51,875 bases of DNA from a virus: positions 1-51,875 of the IMG/VR virus record IMGVR_UViG_3300045996_000640; one strand, given 5' to 3'. Shown here piece after piece: positions 1 through 7,608 of this stretch. Position 1 is the stretch's first letter, and each line of letters starts with the position of its first letter. A program made the position numbers and the translations under genes. Under the pieces are notes generated by a model, which saw only the letters and a list, made by a program, of their open reading frames with translations, was not told where the DNA came from and ran no database searches.

Positions 1-127
1 GTGCGGGAAGTGCGGGGCGGTGCGGCAGGATCGGCAAATCGGGCTCGAGGCGACGCTGGCCGAGTACGTGCAAACGCTGGTCGCGGTGTTTCGGGATGTG
101 CGGCGCGTGCTACGGGATGACGGCGTG
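1..127. repeat. 127-bp terminal direct repeat, left copy
   Basis: Bases 1-127 are identical to 51749-51875. An exact terminal overlap of 127 bases equals a common largest assembler k-mer, so this is best read as a circular or circularly permuted genome written once plus one overlap. It is probably not a biological terminal repeat. The reading frame of the methyltransferase continues correctly across the join. Confidence 0.93.
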
Positions 128-895
128 CTCTGGTTGAACTTGGGCGATAGCTACGCCAACGATACGAAATGGGGCGGTTCGAGCGGCGGCAAGCACGTTT
201 CGGCGCTGCACGGCGAATCGGGCATCGGCCGCGGCAAGAAAGATACGGGGCTAAAGGGTAAAGACCTCATGATGGTTCCGGCGCGGGTGGCGCTGGCGCT
301 GCAGGATGACGGCTGGTATCTGCGCTCGGACGTGATCTGGCACAAGCCGAATCCGATGCCGGAGAGCGTGACCGATCGGCCGACCTCGGCGCATGAGCAT
401 ATCTACCTGCTCACGAAGCGCAGCCGGTACTACTACGACGCCGACGCGATCCGGGAACCGCATACCAGCAAGGAACAATTCGAGAAGTCATGGGGCGGCG
501 CAGTTCCCCATTGGACCGAGCGACCGAACAACGGGGAAACAGGTCGGCCCGGTGGCGGCATCTACGCGATGGGCTTTGCCGAAGGCGGGCGGAATTGCCG
601 GAACGTGTGGACGATGGCGACCGCGCCGTACAAGGAAGCGCATTTTGCGACGTTTCCGCCTGAGCTACCGAGGCGCTGCATCCTGGCGGGATCGAAACCG
701 GGCGATACCGTGCTCGATCCGTTTGCGGGCGCGGGTACTGCGCTATTGGTCGCAGATCAATTGGGCCGGGATGCGATCGGCGTCGAGCTCAACCCGGAAT
801 ACGCGGCGCTGATCGAGCGGCGGGTAAAAGACAACGCGCCGATGTTCGTTGAAATCGAAACGGTACCGATGCCGGTACAAGCGGGGCTGCTATGA
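2..895 (+). CDS. DNA methyltransferase 1, C-terminal part (continues from 51483 across the circular junction)
   Basis: This is the C-terminal ~297 residues of a site-specific DNA methyltransferase whose start lies at 51483. Joined, the protein is about 386 residues. The S-adenosylmethionine-binding motif DPFAGAGT lies near residue 328 of the joined protein, followed by GVELNPEY. The catalytic SPPY motif is in the N-terminal part at the other end of the window. The order (catalytic motif first, SAM motif last) is that of beta-class amino-methyltransferases, and SPPY is commonest in N4-cytosine enzymes. The C-x2-C pair at the very start (CGKC) is part of a cysteine-rich insert. The gene overlaps the next methyltransferase by 4 bases (ATGA). 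It probably modifies phage DNA against host restriction; the target site is unknown. Confidence 0.9.
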   Translation, partial: CGKCGAVRQDRQIGLEATLAEYVQTLVAVFRDVRRVLRDDGVLWLNLGDSYANDTKWGGSSGGKHVSALHGESGIGRGKKDTGLKGKDLMMVPARVALALQDDGWYLRSDVIWHKPNPMPESVTDRPTSAHEHIYLLTKRSRYYYDADAIREPHTSKEQFEKSWGGAVPHWTERPNNGETGRPGGGIYAMGFAEGGRNCRNVWTMATAPYKEAHFATFPPELPRRCILAGSKPGDTVLDPFAGAGTALLVADQLGRDAIGVELNPEYAALIERRVKDNAPMFVEIETVPMPVQAGLL

Positions 896-2520
896 GCGCA
901 CATGTGATACAGGGCGATTGCGTGCGCCTCATGGGCGTATGGATGCCGCCGAACAGCGTTGACGCGATCGTGACCGATCCGCCGTACGGGATCGAATTCA
1001 TGGGCCGCGAATGGGATCGAGCCGGAACCGGCATCGCTATGCAGCGATGGCATGAGCGTTGGGCGATCGAAGCGTATCGCGTATTGAAACCGGGCGGGCA
1101 TTTGCTCGCGTTCGGCGGTACCCGTACCTATCATCGGCTGGCGTGCGCGCTCGAGGATGCCGGATTCGAGATACGCGATTGCCTTTCATGGTTGTACGGT
1201 TCCGGGTTTCCGAAATCGCACGATATCAGTAAGGCGATCGACAAGGCGAACGGGCGATGTTTCGAAGATCGCTACGCGCTCGGGCGGCATATACGCGAAC
1301 GCCGCGAGGCGTTGGGGTTGACGTGCGCGGATGTGAATTCCTGGTTTGGGTATCGTGACGGTTGCCAGCATTGGGAGCGGCAAGACGCGAGCGGCGCGCG
1401 CGTGCCGACGCTTGCCGATTGGAACATACTCGCGGATCGTTTGGCGCTGTCTGACGAATGGGCCGAACTGGTCGAACGGGTAGAAGCGGAACGCGAGGTC
1501 ATTGGAGAAACAAGACGAGGCGCGCAAGTGGAATCAACTGGACGATATGGCGCGTGGGGTGACGGCATCACGCCGACCGCGCCCGCAACCGCCGAGGCCG
1601 CCGAGTGGGCCGGTTGGGGTACGGCGCTAAAGCCCGCATGGGAACCGATCATCCTTGCGCGCAAGCCGATCATGCGAAACACGGTCGCGCAGAACGTGCA
1701 GGCGTTCGGCACGGGCGCGCTCAACATCGACGGCTGCCGGATTGGGTTCGCATCCTCCAGCGATATCGCTCAATCTGAGGGCAAAAATCAGCATAGCGGG
1801 TACCGGAATCCGAACAGCAATCGGGATTCGTATTCGGGCGAATTCGGGCCGCGTGTGAATTACGACGGCGGCGCGGGCCGGTGGCCTGCAAACCTGGTGC
1901 TCGATACCGAGGCGGCGGCGATGCTGGACGCGCAAAGCGGCGACCGTCCGGTATCGGGATCGGCGCGCAACGGCCGCCCGGCAACCGGAAATGACTACGA
2001 CCAATCGAAAACGGTCTACGGCATCGGGTTCGGGTCGATTCAGGGCGCGCTATACGATGACGCGGGCGGCGCGTCGCGATTCTTTTACGTACCGAAGGCG
2101 AGCCGCGAGGAACGGAACGCCGGGCTCGCCGGTATGGCTGAGCGCAAACCGCACGCCGACGAACCGAACGGCCGCGCGTGGGATATACCCGGCAGCCATT
2201 CGACGCCGCGCGCAAATCATCATCCGACCGTAAAACCCGTCGAGCTCATGCGATGGCTCATACGCCTTATCACGCCGCCTGGCGGCATCGTGCTCGATCC
2301 GTTCAACGGTTCCGGCAGTACCGGATGCGCGGCGGCCGCTGAGGGCGTCGCGTATATTGGGCTCGAGCTCGACGCCGACTATTGCGAGATTTCCCGACGG
2401 CGTATCGCCTGGTGGATGCGCGAGGCCGAAATCGAGCGGCAGCAACTACGAATGTTTGCGGTCGAGGAAGTACCTACGATCGCGGCAGATACGAAAATGC
2501 AGGCGTTGAGCCTGTTTTAG
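892..2520 (+). CDS. DNA adenine-type methyltransferase with embedded helix-turn-helix-like insert
   Basis: A 542-residue beta-class DNA methyltransferase. The catalytic motif DPPY is at residues 29-32, LKPGGHLLAF near 65-74, and the SAM motif LDPFNGSGSTG near 468-478, followed by GLELDADY. DPPY usually marks N6-adenine methylation. Residues ~127-200 do not look like methyltransferase. They read as a compact helical XRE-like module (GRHIRERREALGLTCADVN, then WFGYRD, then an aromatic/charged helix), sitting between the catalytic motif and the rest of the target-recognition region. The start codon overlaps the previous methyltransferase stop (ATGA), so the two are translationally coupled. Likely role: anti-restriction modification of phage DNA, or methylation-linked regulation if the insert binds DNA. 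The methylase call is firm; the role of the insert is inference. Confidence 0.9.
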   Translation: MSAHVIQGDCVRLMGVWMPPNSVDAIVTDPPYGIEFMGREWDRAGTGIAMQRWHERWAIEAYRVLKPGGHLLAFGGTRTYHRLACALEDAGFEIRDCLSWLYGSGFPKSHDISKAIDKANGRCFEDRYALGRHIRERREALGLTCADVNSWFGYRDGCQHWERQDASGARVPTLADWNILADRLALSDEWAELVERVEAEREVIGETRRGAQVESTGRYGAWGDGITPTAPATAEAAEWAGWGTALKPAWEPIILARKPIMRNTVAQNVQAFGTGALNIDGCRIGFASSSDIAQSEGKNQHSGYRNPNSNRDSYSGEFGPRVNYDGGAGRWPANLVLDTEAAAMLDAQSGDRPVSGSARNGRPATGNDYDQSKTVYGIGFGSIQGALYDDAGGASRFFYVPKASREERNAGLAGMAERKPHADEPNGRAWDIPGSHSTPRANHHPTVKPVELMRWLIRLITPPGGIVLDPFNGSGSTGCAAAAEGVAYIGLELDADYCEISRRRIAWWMREAEIERQQLRMFAVEEVPTIAADTKMQALSLF

Positions 2521-2533
2521 AAAGGGTTCAGGA

Positions 2534-2851
2534 ATGGGATTCCAAACAAACCGGATGCTACTCACGTTCGCGGTTGCGTGTATCGCCGTGCTTGCGGCGA
2601 GTTACGCGATCGGCAATGCGAACGATTACAACCCGCCTGCCGCGCCTGGCGCTGAGGGCACGGTAACGCTGCCGACGCCATGCACCGAAGCTAACCCGTG
2701 CGAGCCAATCGAAACGCCGACGGCCGAGCCAACCGCGACGGTTGATCCGGTCGGATTTATCACGCCGGTTCCGGTGGGCGATACCCTGGTAATCGAAATG
2801 CCCAGCACGGGCACGGGATCGACCGCTCGCACGTTCGTACCCTGGCAATGA
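2534..2851 (+). CDS. Small membrane-anchored or secreted Pro/Thr-rich protein
   Basis: 105 residues. An N-terminal hydrophobic segment (about residues 8-27, LLTFAVACIAVLAASYAIG) follows a short basic stretch. The rest is rich in Pro, Thr and Glu with two cysteines (PTPCTEANPCEPIETPT). This suggests a signal-anchored or exported protein with an extended periplasmic or extracellular part. There is no lipobox that I trust. The start follows the extended ribosome-binding block AAAGGGTTCAGG at 2521-2532. It is the first gene after the methyltransferases. No family recognised. Confidence 0.75.
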   Translation: MGFQTNRMLLTFAVACIAVLAASYAIGNANDYNPPAAPGAEGTVTLPTPCTEANPCEPIETPTAEPTATVDPVGFITPVPVGDTLVIEMPSTGTGSTARTFVPWQ

Positions 2852-3057
2852 GCGCCGATTATTTCGCCGAGCGCATCGCCGATAGCCTGGTCGATCTGGT
2901 GCGCGAGGCAGGCGACGCAAACGAAATCGCCCGCGAGCAAAACGCGCTACTCAAACGAATTGCGCTCGCGGCTGAGGAATCCGCGCGCAATAATCCGTTG
3001 CGGCAGATCAACGACATTCTCGCGGCAACCGCGCCCGAGGAAACGATAGGCCGATAG
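2848..3057 (+). CDS. Small helical hypothetical protein
   Basis: 69 residues, acidic and predicted helical (IADSLVDLVREAGDANEIA..EQNALLKRI), of coiled-coil type. It starts on ATGA overlapping the upstream gene, so it is translationally coupled to the membrane protein. Function unknown. Confidence 0.7.
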   Translation: MSADYFAERIADSLVDLVREAGDANEIAREQNALLKRIALAAEESARNNPLRQINDILAATAPEETIGR

Positions 3058-3075
3058 GCCGAAAGGGTTCAGAGG

Positions 3076-3378
3076 ATGCGCGCAACCTGCACGATGTACG
3101 TAACAGCACGCGGCGGGATACGCTGCACGAAAACGCGCGGCAAGGTCAATCCTGGCGAGGTCGCATTCGATGTGGAAGTATTCATACCGCAATCGGTATT
3201 TATCGAGCCGCATCGAAAAATCACGGTGCAGGTTCCCGGATCGAACGCCGCGCCGGTCGAAATCGAGGCAACCGCGTTCGAAGTTTGGGCCGACGATGGC
3301 GGGCCGTGCGATCCCGAGCCCGAGGCGGAAACGTATGCCGATCGCTATATGCGAAATCAGATCGGCGCGGGTAATTAG
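3076..3378 (+). CDS. Hypothetical protein
   Basis: 100 residues with a beta-rich core (FDVEVFIPQSVFIEP, KITVQVPG, VEIEATAFEVWAD) and an acidic C-terminal tail. The start is set by GAAAGGGTTCAGAGG immediately upstream (3061-3075). It has three cysteines but no paired zinc motif. It sits in a run of small genes leading to the MuF fusion. No family recognised. Confidence 0.72.
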   Translation: MRATCTMYVTARGGIRCTKTRGKVNPGEVAFDVEVFIPQSVFIEPHRKITVQVPGSNAAPVEIEATAFEVWADDGGPCDPEPEAETYADRYMRNQIGAGN

Positions 3379-3381
3379 CGA

Positions 3382-3741
3382 ATGAGTGACGACGAAACGC
3401 GCGCCGGATTCTATCGCTCGATCTACGAAGGATCGAAGGCGGTCGACGCGCGTTTCGCGCCGCTATCCGAACGCATGGGCGCGATCATCGCCGAAATCGT
3501 CGGCAACCGCACGATAACCCAGGCGGATTACGGGCCGATCATGGCGCGCCTCGATCGCGAGCTCGGCAAGCTCTACCCGGAATCGCCGGGCGCGCCGTCC
3601 GTGCTCGAGGCTGACATTGTGACCATGAGCCGACGCGGCGGCGCGCGTGCCGTGAAATCCGCAATCGCGCCGATCATGCGCACGGTGAATCGCAAGGATC
3701 CCGAGCTCGGAGAGGAAATCCGAAATGCCGATTCCGGGTGA
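3382..3741 (+). CDS. Hypothetical helical protein
   Basis: 119 residues, largely helical and charged, ending in a basic-then-acidic stretch (RRGGARAVKSAIAPIMRTVNRKDPELG). It begins 3 bases after the preceding stop and overlaps the next gene by 17 bases, so it is part of the same transcript. No recognisable domain. Confidence 0.7.
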   Translation: MSDDETRAGFYRSIYEGSKAVDARFAPLSERMGAIIAEIVGNRTITQADYGPIMARLDRELGKLYPESPGAPSVLEADIVTMSRRGGARAVKSAIAPIMRTVNRKDPELGEEIRNADSG

Positions 3742-3949
3742 AAAGATTTGGGCGGTCGATACGTACGAGGTCACGATGCGCAGCTACGATGTGCGCGCCG
3801 CTACCCGCGATGAGGCCGAGGATATCGCCGATCGGTTAAGGAACGGCAAGCGCAGCCGCAAGGCCGTGTACCTGGGCAAGAATAGATTCGATATGGATCA
3901 AAGCTACAACGTGCGCGAGGTTGAGGAATCCGATGCCGATTCCCGCTGA
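3725..3949 (+). CDS. Small hypothetical protein
   Basis: 74 residues with an alpha/beta pattern (TYEVTMRSYDVRAATRDEAEDIADRL then RKAVYLGKN). The pattern resembles small phage proteins that carry one strand-helix-strand unit. Its end overlaps the MuF fusion gene, which suggests coupled translation. Function not recognised. Confidence 0.7.
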   Translation: MPIPGEKIWAVDTYEVTMRSYDVRAATRDEAEDIADRLRNGKRSRKAVYLGKNRFDMDQSYNVREVEESDADSR

Positions 3950-5426
3950 TCTGGACATTGCCGACATATTCAACATGCACCATAGCCCGATCGCCCAGGC
4001 GGCGCGACGCGAGCGCGCGACGTTTTTCGACGATACGCGCACATGGGTCGATCCGAACGGGTACAGGCTGAGCGATCGCCTATGGCGGCAGCGGGCCGAT
4101 CTGCGGCGCGAGCTCGACAACATGGTACGCGAGGCGATCGGGCGCGGCGACGATGGGCTAAAGGTCGCGAATGATATCGAGCGGTACCTCAATCCGCGCT
4201 ATGCGCCGACACGTAACGCAAAAGGCAAGATCATACGCGACGGCCGAAAAGGCGTGCTCACGGCGAAACCGCGCAGCGGTACGGGGTCATACCCGGCGCG
4301 TCGCCTCATGCGAACCGAGATTACGCGCGCGCATGGCGTCGCAACGCAAGCGGTAGCGCGCAAGCTCGGCACGGCGTTGCGCTGGCGGCTGAGCGGATCG
4401 CATCCGAAAACGGATCGATGCGACGCGAAAGCGAGCGGCGGATCGCGTGGGCTGCCGCCTGGCACGCCCGACGGTGTATACAAGCTCGCCGATTTCCCGG
4501 CATACCCGGATCATCCTCAATGCTTATGCCATATTCAGCACTACACGATACAGGGCGATAACGAGCTAGTCGCGCGGTTGCGGGTCGATTACGGGCTCGC
4601 CTCGGCTGAGGAAACGGCGAATTTCTCGCGGGTATTCAATCAGGCGAGCCGGATGCGATCGCGCGGGCAAGCCGTTCCCGATAGCATGTTCGCGCCCGAT
4701 ATCTTGCGTGCGCCCAGGATCGCCGAGGTTCCGCGCGCGCCCGCATGGAAACCGGCAATGTCACGCGCTGAGGCCGATCGATGGGCGGCCGGTTCGATCG
4801 ACGATCGGGTATTCGCCCACGCGACGCGCGCCGAGAATTACGAATCGCTCGCGGCTGAGGGCTGGAACCTCGAGCGGCAATCATTCGGCCGCCTGTTCGG
4901 CGACGGCGTGTATATGACCAATTCCGAAACCCTGGTCACGGGATACGCCGATATGATCGCCGGGGCGGGCAATCCCGCGCGAGTCTTGCGCACACGGGTA
5001 AACATTCGAACGAAATTGCAATTCGACGATGCCGAAACGATCAACGGCGCTCATATGTGGGGAACGTTTCAAATGCGCGAGCGCGCGATCGGCGCGGCCG
5101 ATTGGGAGGCATTCGACGCGATATCGCTCGAAATCCGTACGGCGCATGAGGCAGGCGAACAGGCATACGCCCAATTTTGGGAGGCGAGAAACGCGCGCCT
5201 GAAAGCCGAGAACTTCGGATTCGCGCCGAAAGGTCCGGTACCGCTTACCGAGGCCGAGCGCGCGACTATGGCGGAAATTCAAGCCGGGCGGATATCCGAT
5301 CCCGATGCGCAGATAATGACGCGCTGGGCAAACGAGCAAGGCATCGACGCATTCGAGCTAGTCGGCGGGCCGCAGCCGCAGATCGTGGTATTCGATCCGC
5401 AGCGTGTAACGATTTTGGAGGACTAA
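3933..5426 (+). CDS. MuF-like head protein fused to an ADP-ribosyltransferase-like domain
   Basis: About 497 residues. I take the ATG at 3933, preceded by GAGGA, over an in-frame TTG at 3921. Residues ~50-205 have the hallmarks of phage MuF/SPP1 gp7 head-morphogenesis proteins: RTEITRAH, then SHPKTDRCD, and later HPQCLCH. After a linker, residues ~285-497 resemble an ADP-ribosyltransferase fold: a histidine in VFAHATRAENYESLAAEG (about H296), a tyrosine in LFGDGVYMTNS (about Y327), and a closing strand IVVFDPQRV. MuF proteins sit inside the capsid in small numbers and may be ejected with DNA. MuF-toxin fusions are a known class in phages and prophages. Inference: an NAD-dependent effector delivered to, or acting in, the host. 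The transferase activity and its catalytic glutamate are unproven. Confidence 0.8.
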   Translation: MPIPADLDIADIFNMHHSPIAQAARRERATFFDDTRTWVDPNGYRLSDRLWRQRADLRRELDNMVREAIGRGDDGLKVANDIERYLNPRYAPTRNAKGKIIRDGRKGVLTAKPRSGTGSYPARRLMRTEITRAHGVATQAVARKLGTALRWRLSGSHPKTDRCDAKASGGSRGLPPGTPDGVYKLADFPAYPDHPQCLCHIQHYTIQGDNELVARLRVDYGLASAEETANFSRVFNQASRMRSRGQAVPDSMFAPDILRAPRIAEVPRAPAWKPAMSRAEADRWAAGSIDDRVFAHATRAENYESLAAEGWNLERQSFGRLFGDGVYMTNSETLVTGYADMIAGAGNPARVLRTRVNIRTKLQFDDAETINGAHMWGTFQMRERAIGAADWEAFDAISLEIRTAHEAGEQAYAQFWEARNARLKAENFGFAPKGPVPLTEAERATMAEIQAGRISDPDAQIMTRWANEQGIDAFELVGGPQPQIVVFDPQRVTILED

Positions 5427-5660
5427 ATGCCGCGCTCATTCATGCCGGGCATGATTCCCGGTTGCAACTACTGCCGCCATAGTAACGACGATGGCACATG
5501 CGCCGCATACCCGGCCGGAATCCCGTACGCGATCAACACGGGTGATGTTCCGCATACCGTGCCGTTGCCGGGCGATCATGGCATCCAATTCGAGCCGCAG
5601 CCGATACCGGGATTGACCGCCCAGGAATACGCGGCAACGCTCGCGACCGTTGACGAATAG
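5427..5660 (+). CDS. Small cysteine-rich protein downstream of the MuF fusion
   Basis: 77 residues. A CNYC...C motif near the N terminus is followed by a conserved-looking block AAYPAGIPYAI..GD..H and PGDHGIQFEPQP. I recognise this pattern as a small family often found beside phage head genes, but I have no functional name for it. It begins on the base after the MuF-fusion stop codon, so it is tightly coupled. Given the toxin-like upstream domain, an immunity or chaperone role is possible but is inference only. Confidence 0.7.
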   Translation: MPRSFMPGMIPGCNYCRHSNDDGTCAAYPAGIPYAINTGDVPHTVPLPGDHGIQFEPQPIPGLTAQEYAATLATVDE

Positions 5661-5726
5661 CGCATACGGGTTTACCATGCAATGAGCGCGCCGCCTGGCG
5701 CGTACGGGTTCAGATTGGAGCAAGCC

Positions 5727-6305
5727 ATGCGAACGGAAAACACGGTAACGATCGATTTCCTGGTACCGCCCGAGCGAGCGCGGGAATACGCCGAACGTCT
5801 TACCGCGCTGGTCGCCGAAATGCACGCCGAGGGCGGTTCGCACGAACGTATAAGCTCGATTGTTTGCGGGCTGCTCAGCGATGACGAATTGCGCGAGGTC
5901 GAATCGGCCGCAATCGAGGCCGCACATATCGCCGAGGCGATCGCGGATGCGGCAGCGCCGACGCCGCCAAATCTCGAGCTCATGGCGCGCATGGAATCGC
6001 TCGGCATCGCGATCGATACTGCCGCGTTGTCGGCGCACAAGCTCGCGAGCGCCGACGCCGACGCCGCCCGCAAGATCGCCGAGCATTTCCTCGCGTATCT
6101 CGCCGAAACCGATCAAATCATCGTATCGCGCTACGCGCTCGCGATCCTGGCGGCATGGGCCGAATTCGGCAAGGCGTGCGAACTGCGCGCGTATGGTCGC
6201 GGCAAGGTTTCCGGCAAATGGATCGAGGCGAACGCGCCCGATTGCTCATACCTGCAATCGTTCGACGGGCTGAGCCTGTACGATCATGCCAGCATCGAAC
6301 CCTAA
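5727..6305 (+). CDS. Hypothetical helical protein
   Basis: 192 residues from the ATG at 5727, chosen because GGAG lies 6 bases upstream and the start-associated block GGGTTCAG lies at 5706-5713. An upstream in-frame ATG at 5682 lacks both. The protein is Ala/Glu-rich and helical, with a slightly beta N terminus (NTVTIDFLVPPERAREY). It is the last gene before the terminator at 6344, closing the transcript that starts near 51.02 kb. No family recognised. Confidence 0.75.
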   Translation: MRTENTVTIDFLVPPERAREYAERLTALVAEMHAEGGSHERISSIVCGLLSDDELREVESAAIEAAHIAEAIADAAAPTPPNLELMARMESLGIAIDTAALSAHKLASADADAARKIAEHFLAYLAETDQIIVSRYALAILAAWAEFGKACELRAYGRGKVSGKWIEANAPDCSYLQSFDGLSLYDHASIEP

Positions 6306-6343
6306 TCCTCGCGCCCGGTAGGCTGGGCGCTGCTTACTCCCAA

Positions 6344-6379
6344 GAAACCCGGCCGTTTCCCAATTGGCGGCCGGGTTTC
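6344..6379 (+). terminator. Hairpin terminator with GAAACCCGGCCG arm
   Basis: Inverted repeat GAAACCCGGCCG (6344-6355) and CGGCCGGGTTTC (6368-6379) with a 12-base loop. The closing A/T pairs supply a short U-tract. It sits between the end of the MuF transcript and the promoter at 6401. Nearly the same arms recur at 7146 and 34639. Confidence 0.7.
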
Positions 6380-6400
6380 TCATTGCCGAAATATTCATGC

Positions 6401-6430
6401 TTGACACGCGGTACCGATCGGGTGTACAAT
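6401..6430 (+). promoter_or_regulatory. Sigma-70-like promoter P1
   Basis: TTGACA at 6401-6406, an 18-base spacer containing CGCGGTACCGATCGGGTG, and TACAAT at 6425-6430. The spacer is shared almost exactly with promoters at 7190, 28499 and 29656. It drives the genes at 6482 and 6831. Confidence 0.85.
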
Positions 6431-6481
6431 GCGTATACGCGGTTGAGCAATCGGGCTCGACCAAACGAAAGGGGTTCAGAA

Positions 6482-6766
6482 ATGGCAAGCGCGATCGTTT
6501 CCGTCGAGTACAAGGCCGAGCGCAAGATCGGATCGGGCTTGCCGGTCGGCGGCGCGTACGTCGAAACCTGGATTCGCGGCGAGCGCGAGGGCGTCGAGAA
6601 CCGCGATTCGCGGCAGGCGCGCGTTGAGGTCGAAGGCTACAAGGCGTCGGCCGCCCGCAACGGCGCTGCTCATTGCGTCGTGACCGAGGATTCGTACACG
6701 GGTCGGATCGTGGTCGATCTGCCGGGCGCGCTCGATCTGCGGTACGTCTACTTTCTGCCGGTATAA
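6482..6766 (+). CDS. Small hypothetical protein
   Basis: 94 residues, mainly beta (SAIVSVEYKAERKIGSG, GAYVETWIRGE, GRIVVDLPGALDLRYVYFLPV). The start is the ATG directly after GAAAGGGGTTCAGA, about 50 bases downstream of promoter P1's -10 box. The open frame extends upstream, but that part contains the promoter and terminator and is not coding. First gene of a two-gene cassette. Unknown function, possibly an early host-modifying protein. Confidence 0.75.
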   Translation: MASAIVSVEYKAERKIGSGLPVGGAYVETWIRGEREGVENRDSRQARVEVEGYKASAARNGAAHCVVTEDSYTGRIVVDLPGALDLRYVYFLPV

Positions 6767-6781
6767 CCGGCACAGGCACAG

Positions 6782-6805
6782 GCGGGCGGCGATCGTGCCG
6801 CCCGC
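6782..6805 (+). other. Intercistronic hairpin
   Basis: GCGGGCGGC (6782-6790), loop GATCGT, GCCGCCCGC (6797-6805): a perfect 9-bp stem between two cistrons, 14 bases before a GAAAGGGTTCAG block. A related but damaged copy with the same loop lies at 39634-39657. Confidence 0.75.
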
Positions 6806-6830
6806 ATCGATCAACGAAAGGGTTCAGGCA

Positions 6831-7082
6831 ATGGCATTCGGATATTTCCCAAACGACGAAGATATGCCGAGCAATTTCGAGGCCGACGAATGCGATGCCG
6901 AATGTATCGCTGAGGGTGAGGCGGAATACCGGGCGGTCAACGCTGAGGCGGCCGATCAGCGCGCGGCCGAAGCCGCCGAGGCATACGCCGATCGGGCGCT
7001 CGACTATCTGGCGAAAACATTTCCGAGCCTCGCCGCTGAGCCGTTCGGCGCGCTGGCGATCGGTGACGATTTCCCATACTAG
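6831..7082 (+). CDS. Small acidic hypothetical protein
   Basis: 83 residues, strongly acidic and Ala-rich (DEDMPSNFEADECDAECIAEGEAEY) with a helical middle. The start follows AAAGGGTTCAGGCA. Second gene of the P1 cassette, followed by a terminator. The acidity might mimic DNA, as in some phage anti-restriction proteins, but there is no recognisable family. Confidence 0.72.
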   Translation: MAFGYFPNDEDMPSNFEADECDAECIAEGEAEYRAVNAEAADQRAAEAAEAYADRALDYLAKTFPSLAAEPFGALAIGDDFPY

Positions 7083-7145
7083 GCTGCTCGATCCGCTAGA
7101 CTGATTCCGTACCCGTCTTTCGTCCAGCGGGTACCCCTCAACCCG

Positions 7146-7180
7146 AAACCCGGCCGCGCACACCGGCCGGGTTTCTCTTA
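7146..7180 (+). terminator. Hairpin terminator
   Basis: AAACCCGGCC (7146-7155) and GGCCGGGTTT (7165-7174), followed by CTCTTA. It lies immediately before the promoter at 7190, so it separates two cassettes. The arms match the terminators at 6344 and 34639. Confidence 0.7.
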
Positions 7181-7189
7181 TTCCCATAC

Positions 7190-7219
7190 TTGACACGCGG
7201 TACCGATCGGGTGTATGAT
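7190..7219 (+). promoter_or_regulatory. Sigma-70-like promoter P2
   Basis: TTGACA (7190-7195), an 18-base spacer identical to that of P1 (CGCGGTACCGATCGGGTG), and TATGAT (7214-7219). It drives the three genes 7272-8327. Confidence 0.85.
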
Positions 7220-7271
7220 CCTGTCAACGGGTTGGGCGATGGGCTCGACCGAAGCGAGAAGGGTTCAGACA

Positions 7272-7550
7272 ATGGCAATCTCGAACGGGCGCGTAGTGGT
7301 CAACCTCGATCGCAGCCGAACGGAAATCAAGGTCGGCGATCGTTTCATGCAGCGCGGCGTGTACGGATCGAACCTCAACGGTACCGAGGTCGAGGTTGTC
7401 TCGATCGAGAACAACGGCGGCGACGCCTGGAACGTTCCGGTTTCGTACCGCAGCAACGGCCGCGTATGGACTGAGCGGGCCGCCGATATCGCGGTATGGA
7501 TCAACCGCAAAACCGACACCTACGCCGGGCCCGCATGGGATCGGATCTAA
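7272..7550 (+). CDS. Small beta-rich hypothetical protein
   Basis: 92 residues. The pattern KVGDRFMQRGVYGSNLNGTEVEVVSI reads as a small beta-barrel (SH3-like) domain, a common shape for phage early proteins. Starts at the ATG after GAAGGGTTCAGACA and follows promoter P2. Compare the gene at 29142, whose LRVGDKFARQYEHMRTIEITRI has the same rhythm; the two may be distant relatives. Confidence 0.72.
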   Translation: MAISNGRVVVNLDRSRTEIKVGDRFMQRGVYGSNLNGTEVEVVSIENNGGDAWNVPVSYRSNGRVWTERAADIAVWINRKTDTYAGPAWDRI

Positions 7551-7558
7551 CAAGCTCA

Positions 7559-7584
7559 GCCGCCCGGCGCGTGTGCCGGGCGGC
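7559..7584 (+). other. Intercistronic hairpin, GCCGCCCGGC stem
   Basis: GCCGCCCGGC (7559-7568), loop GCGTGT, GCCGGGCGGC (7575-7584). The same 10-bp stem recurs at 29094, 29964 (one pair longer) and 33947 with unrelated loops. Each copy precedes a GAAAGG(G)GTTCAG block. Confidence 0.85.
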
Positions 7585-7608
7585 GTTCGAATTCGAAAGG
7601 GGTTCAGG

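Noticed and set aside
1-127. True biological terminal repeat or attachment site
   Set aside because: An exact 127-base overlap at both contig ends is best explained by circular assembly; no integrase gene exists.
6155-6481. N-terminal extension of the 6482 gene
   Set aside because: The extension overlaps the previous gene, a terminator and promoter P1; the start-associated block marks 6482.
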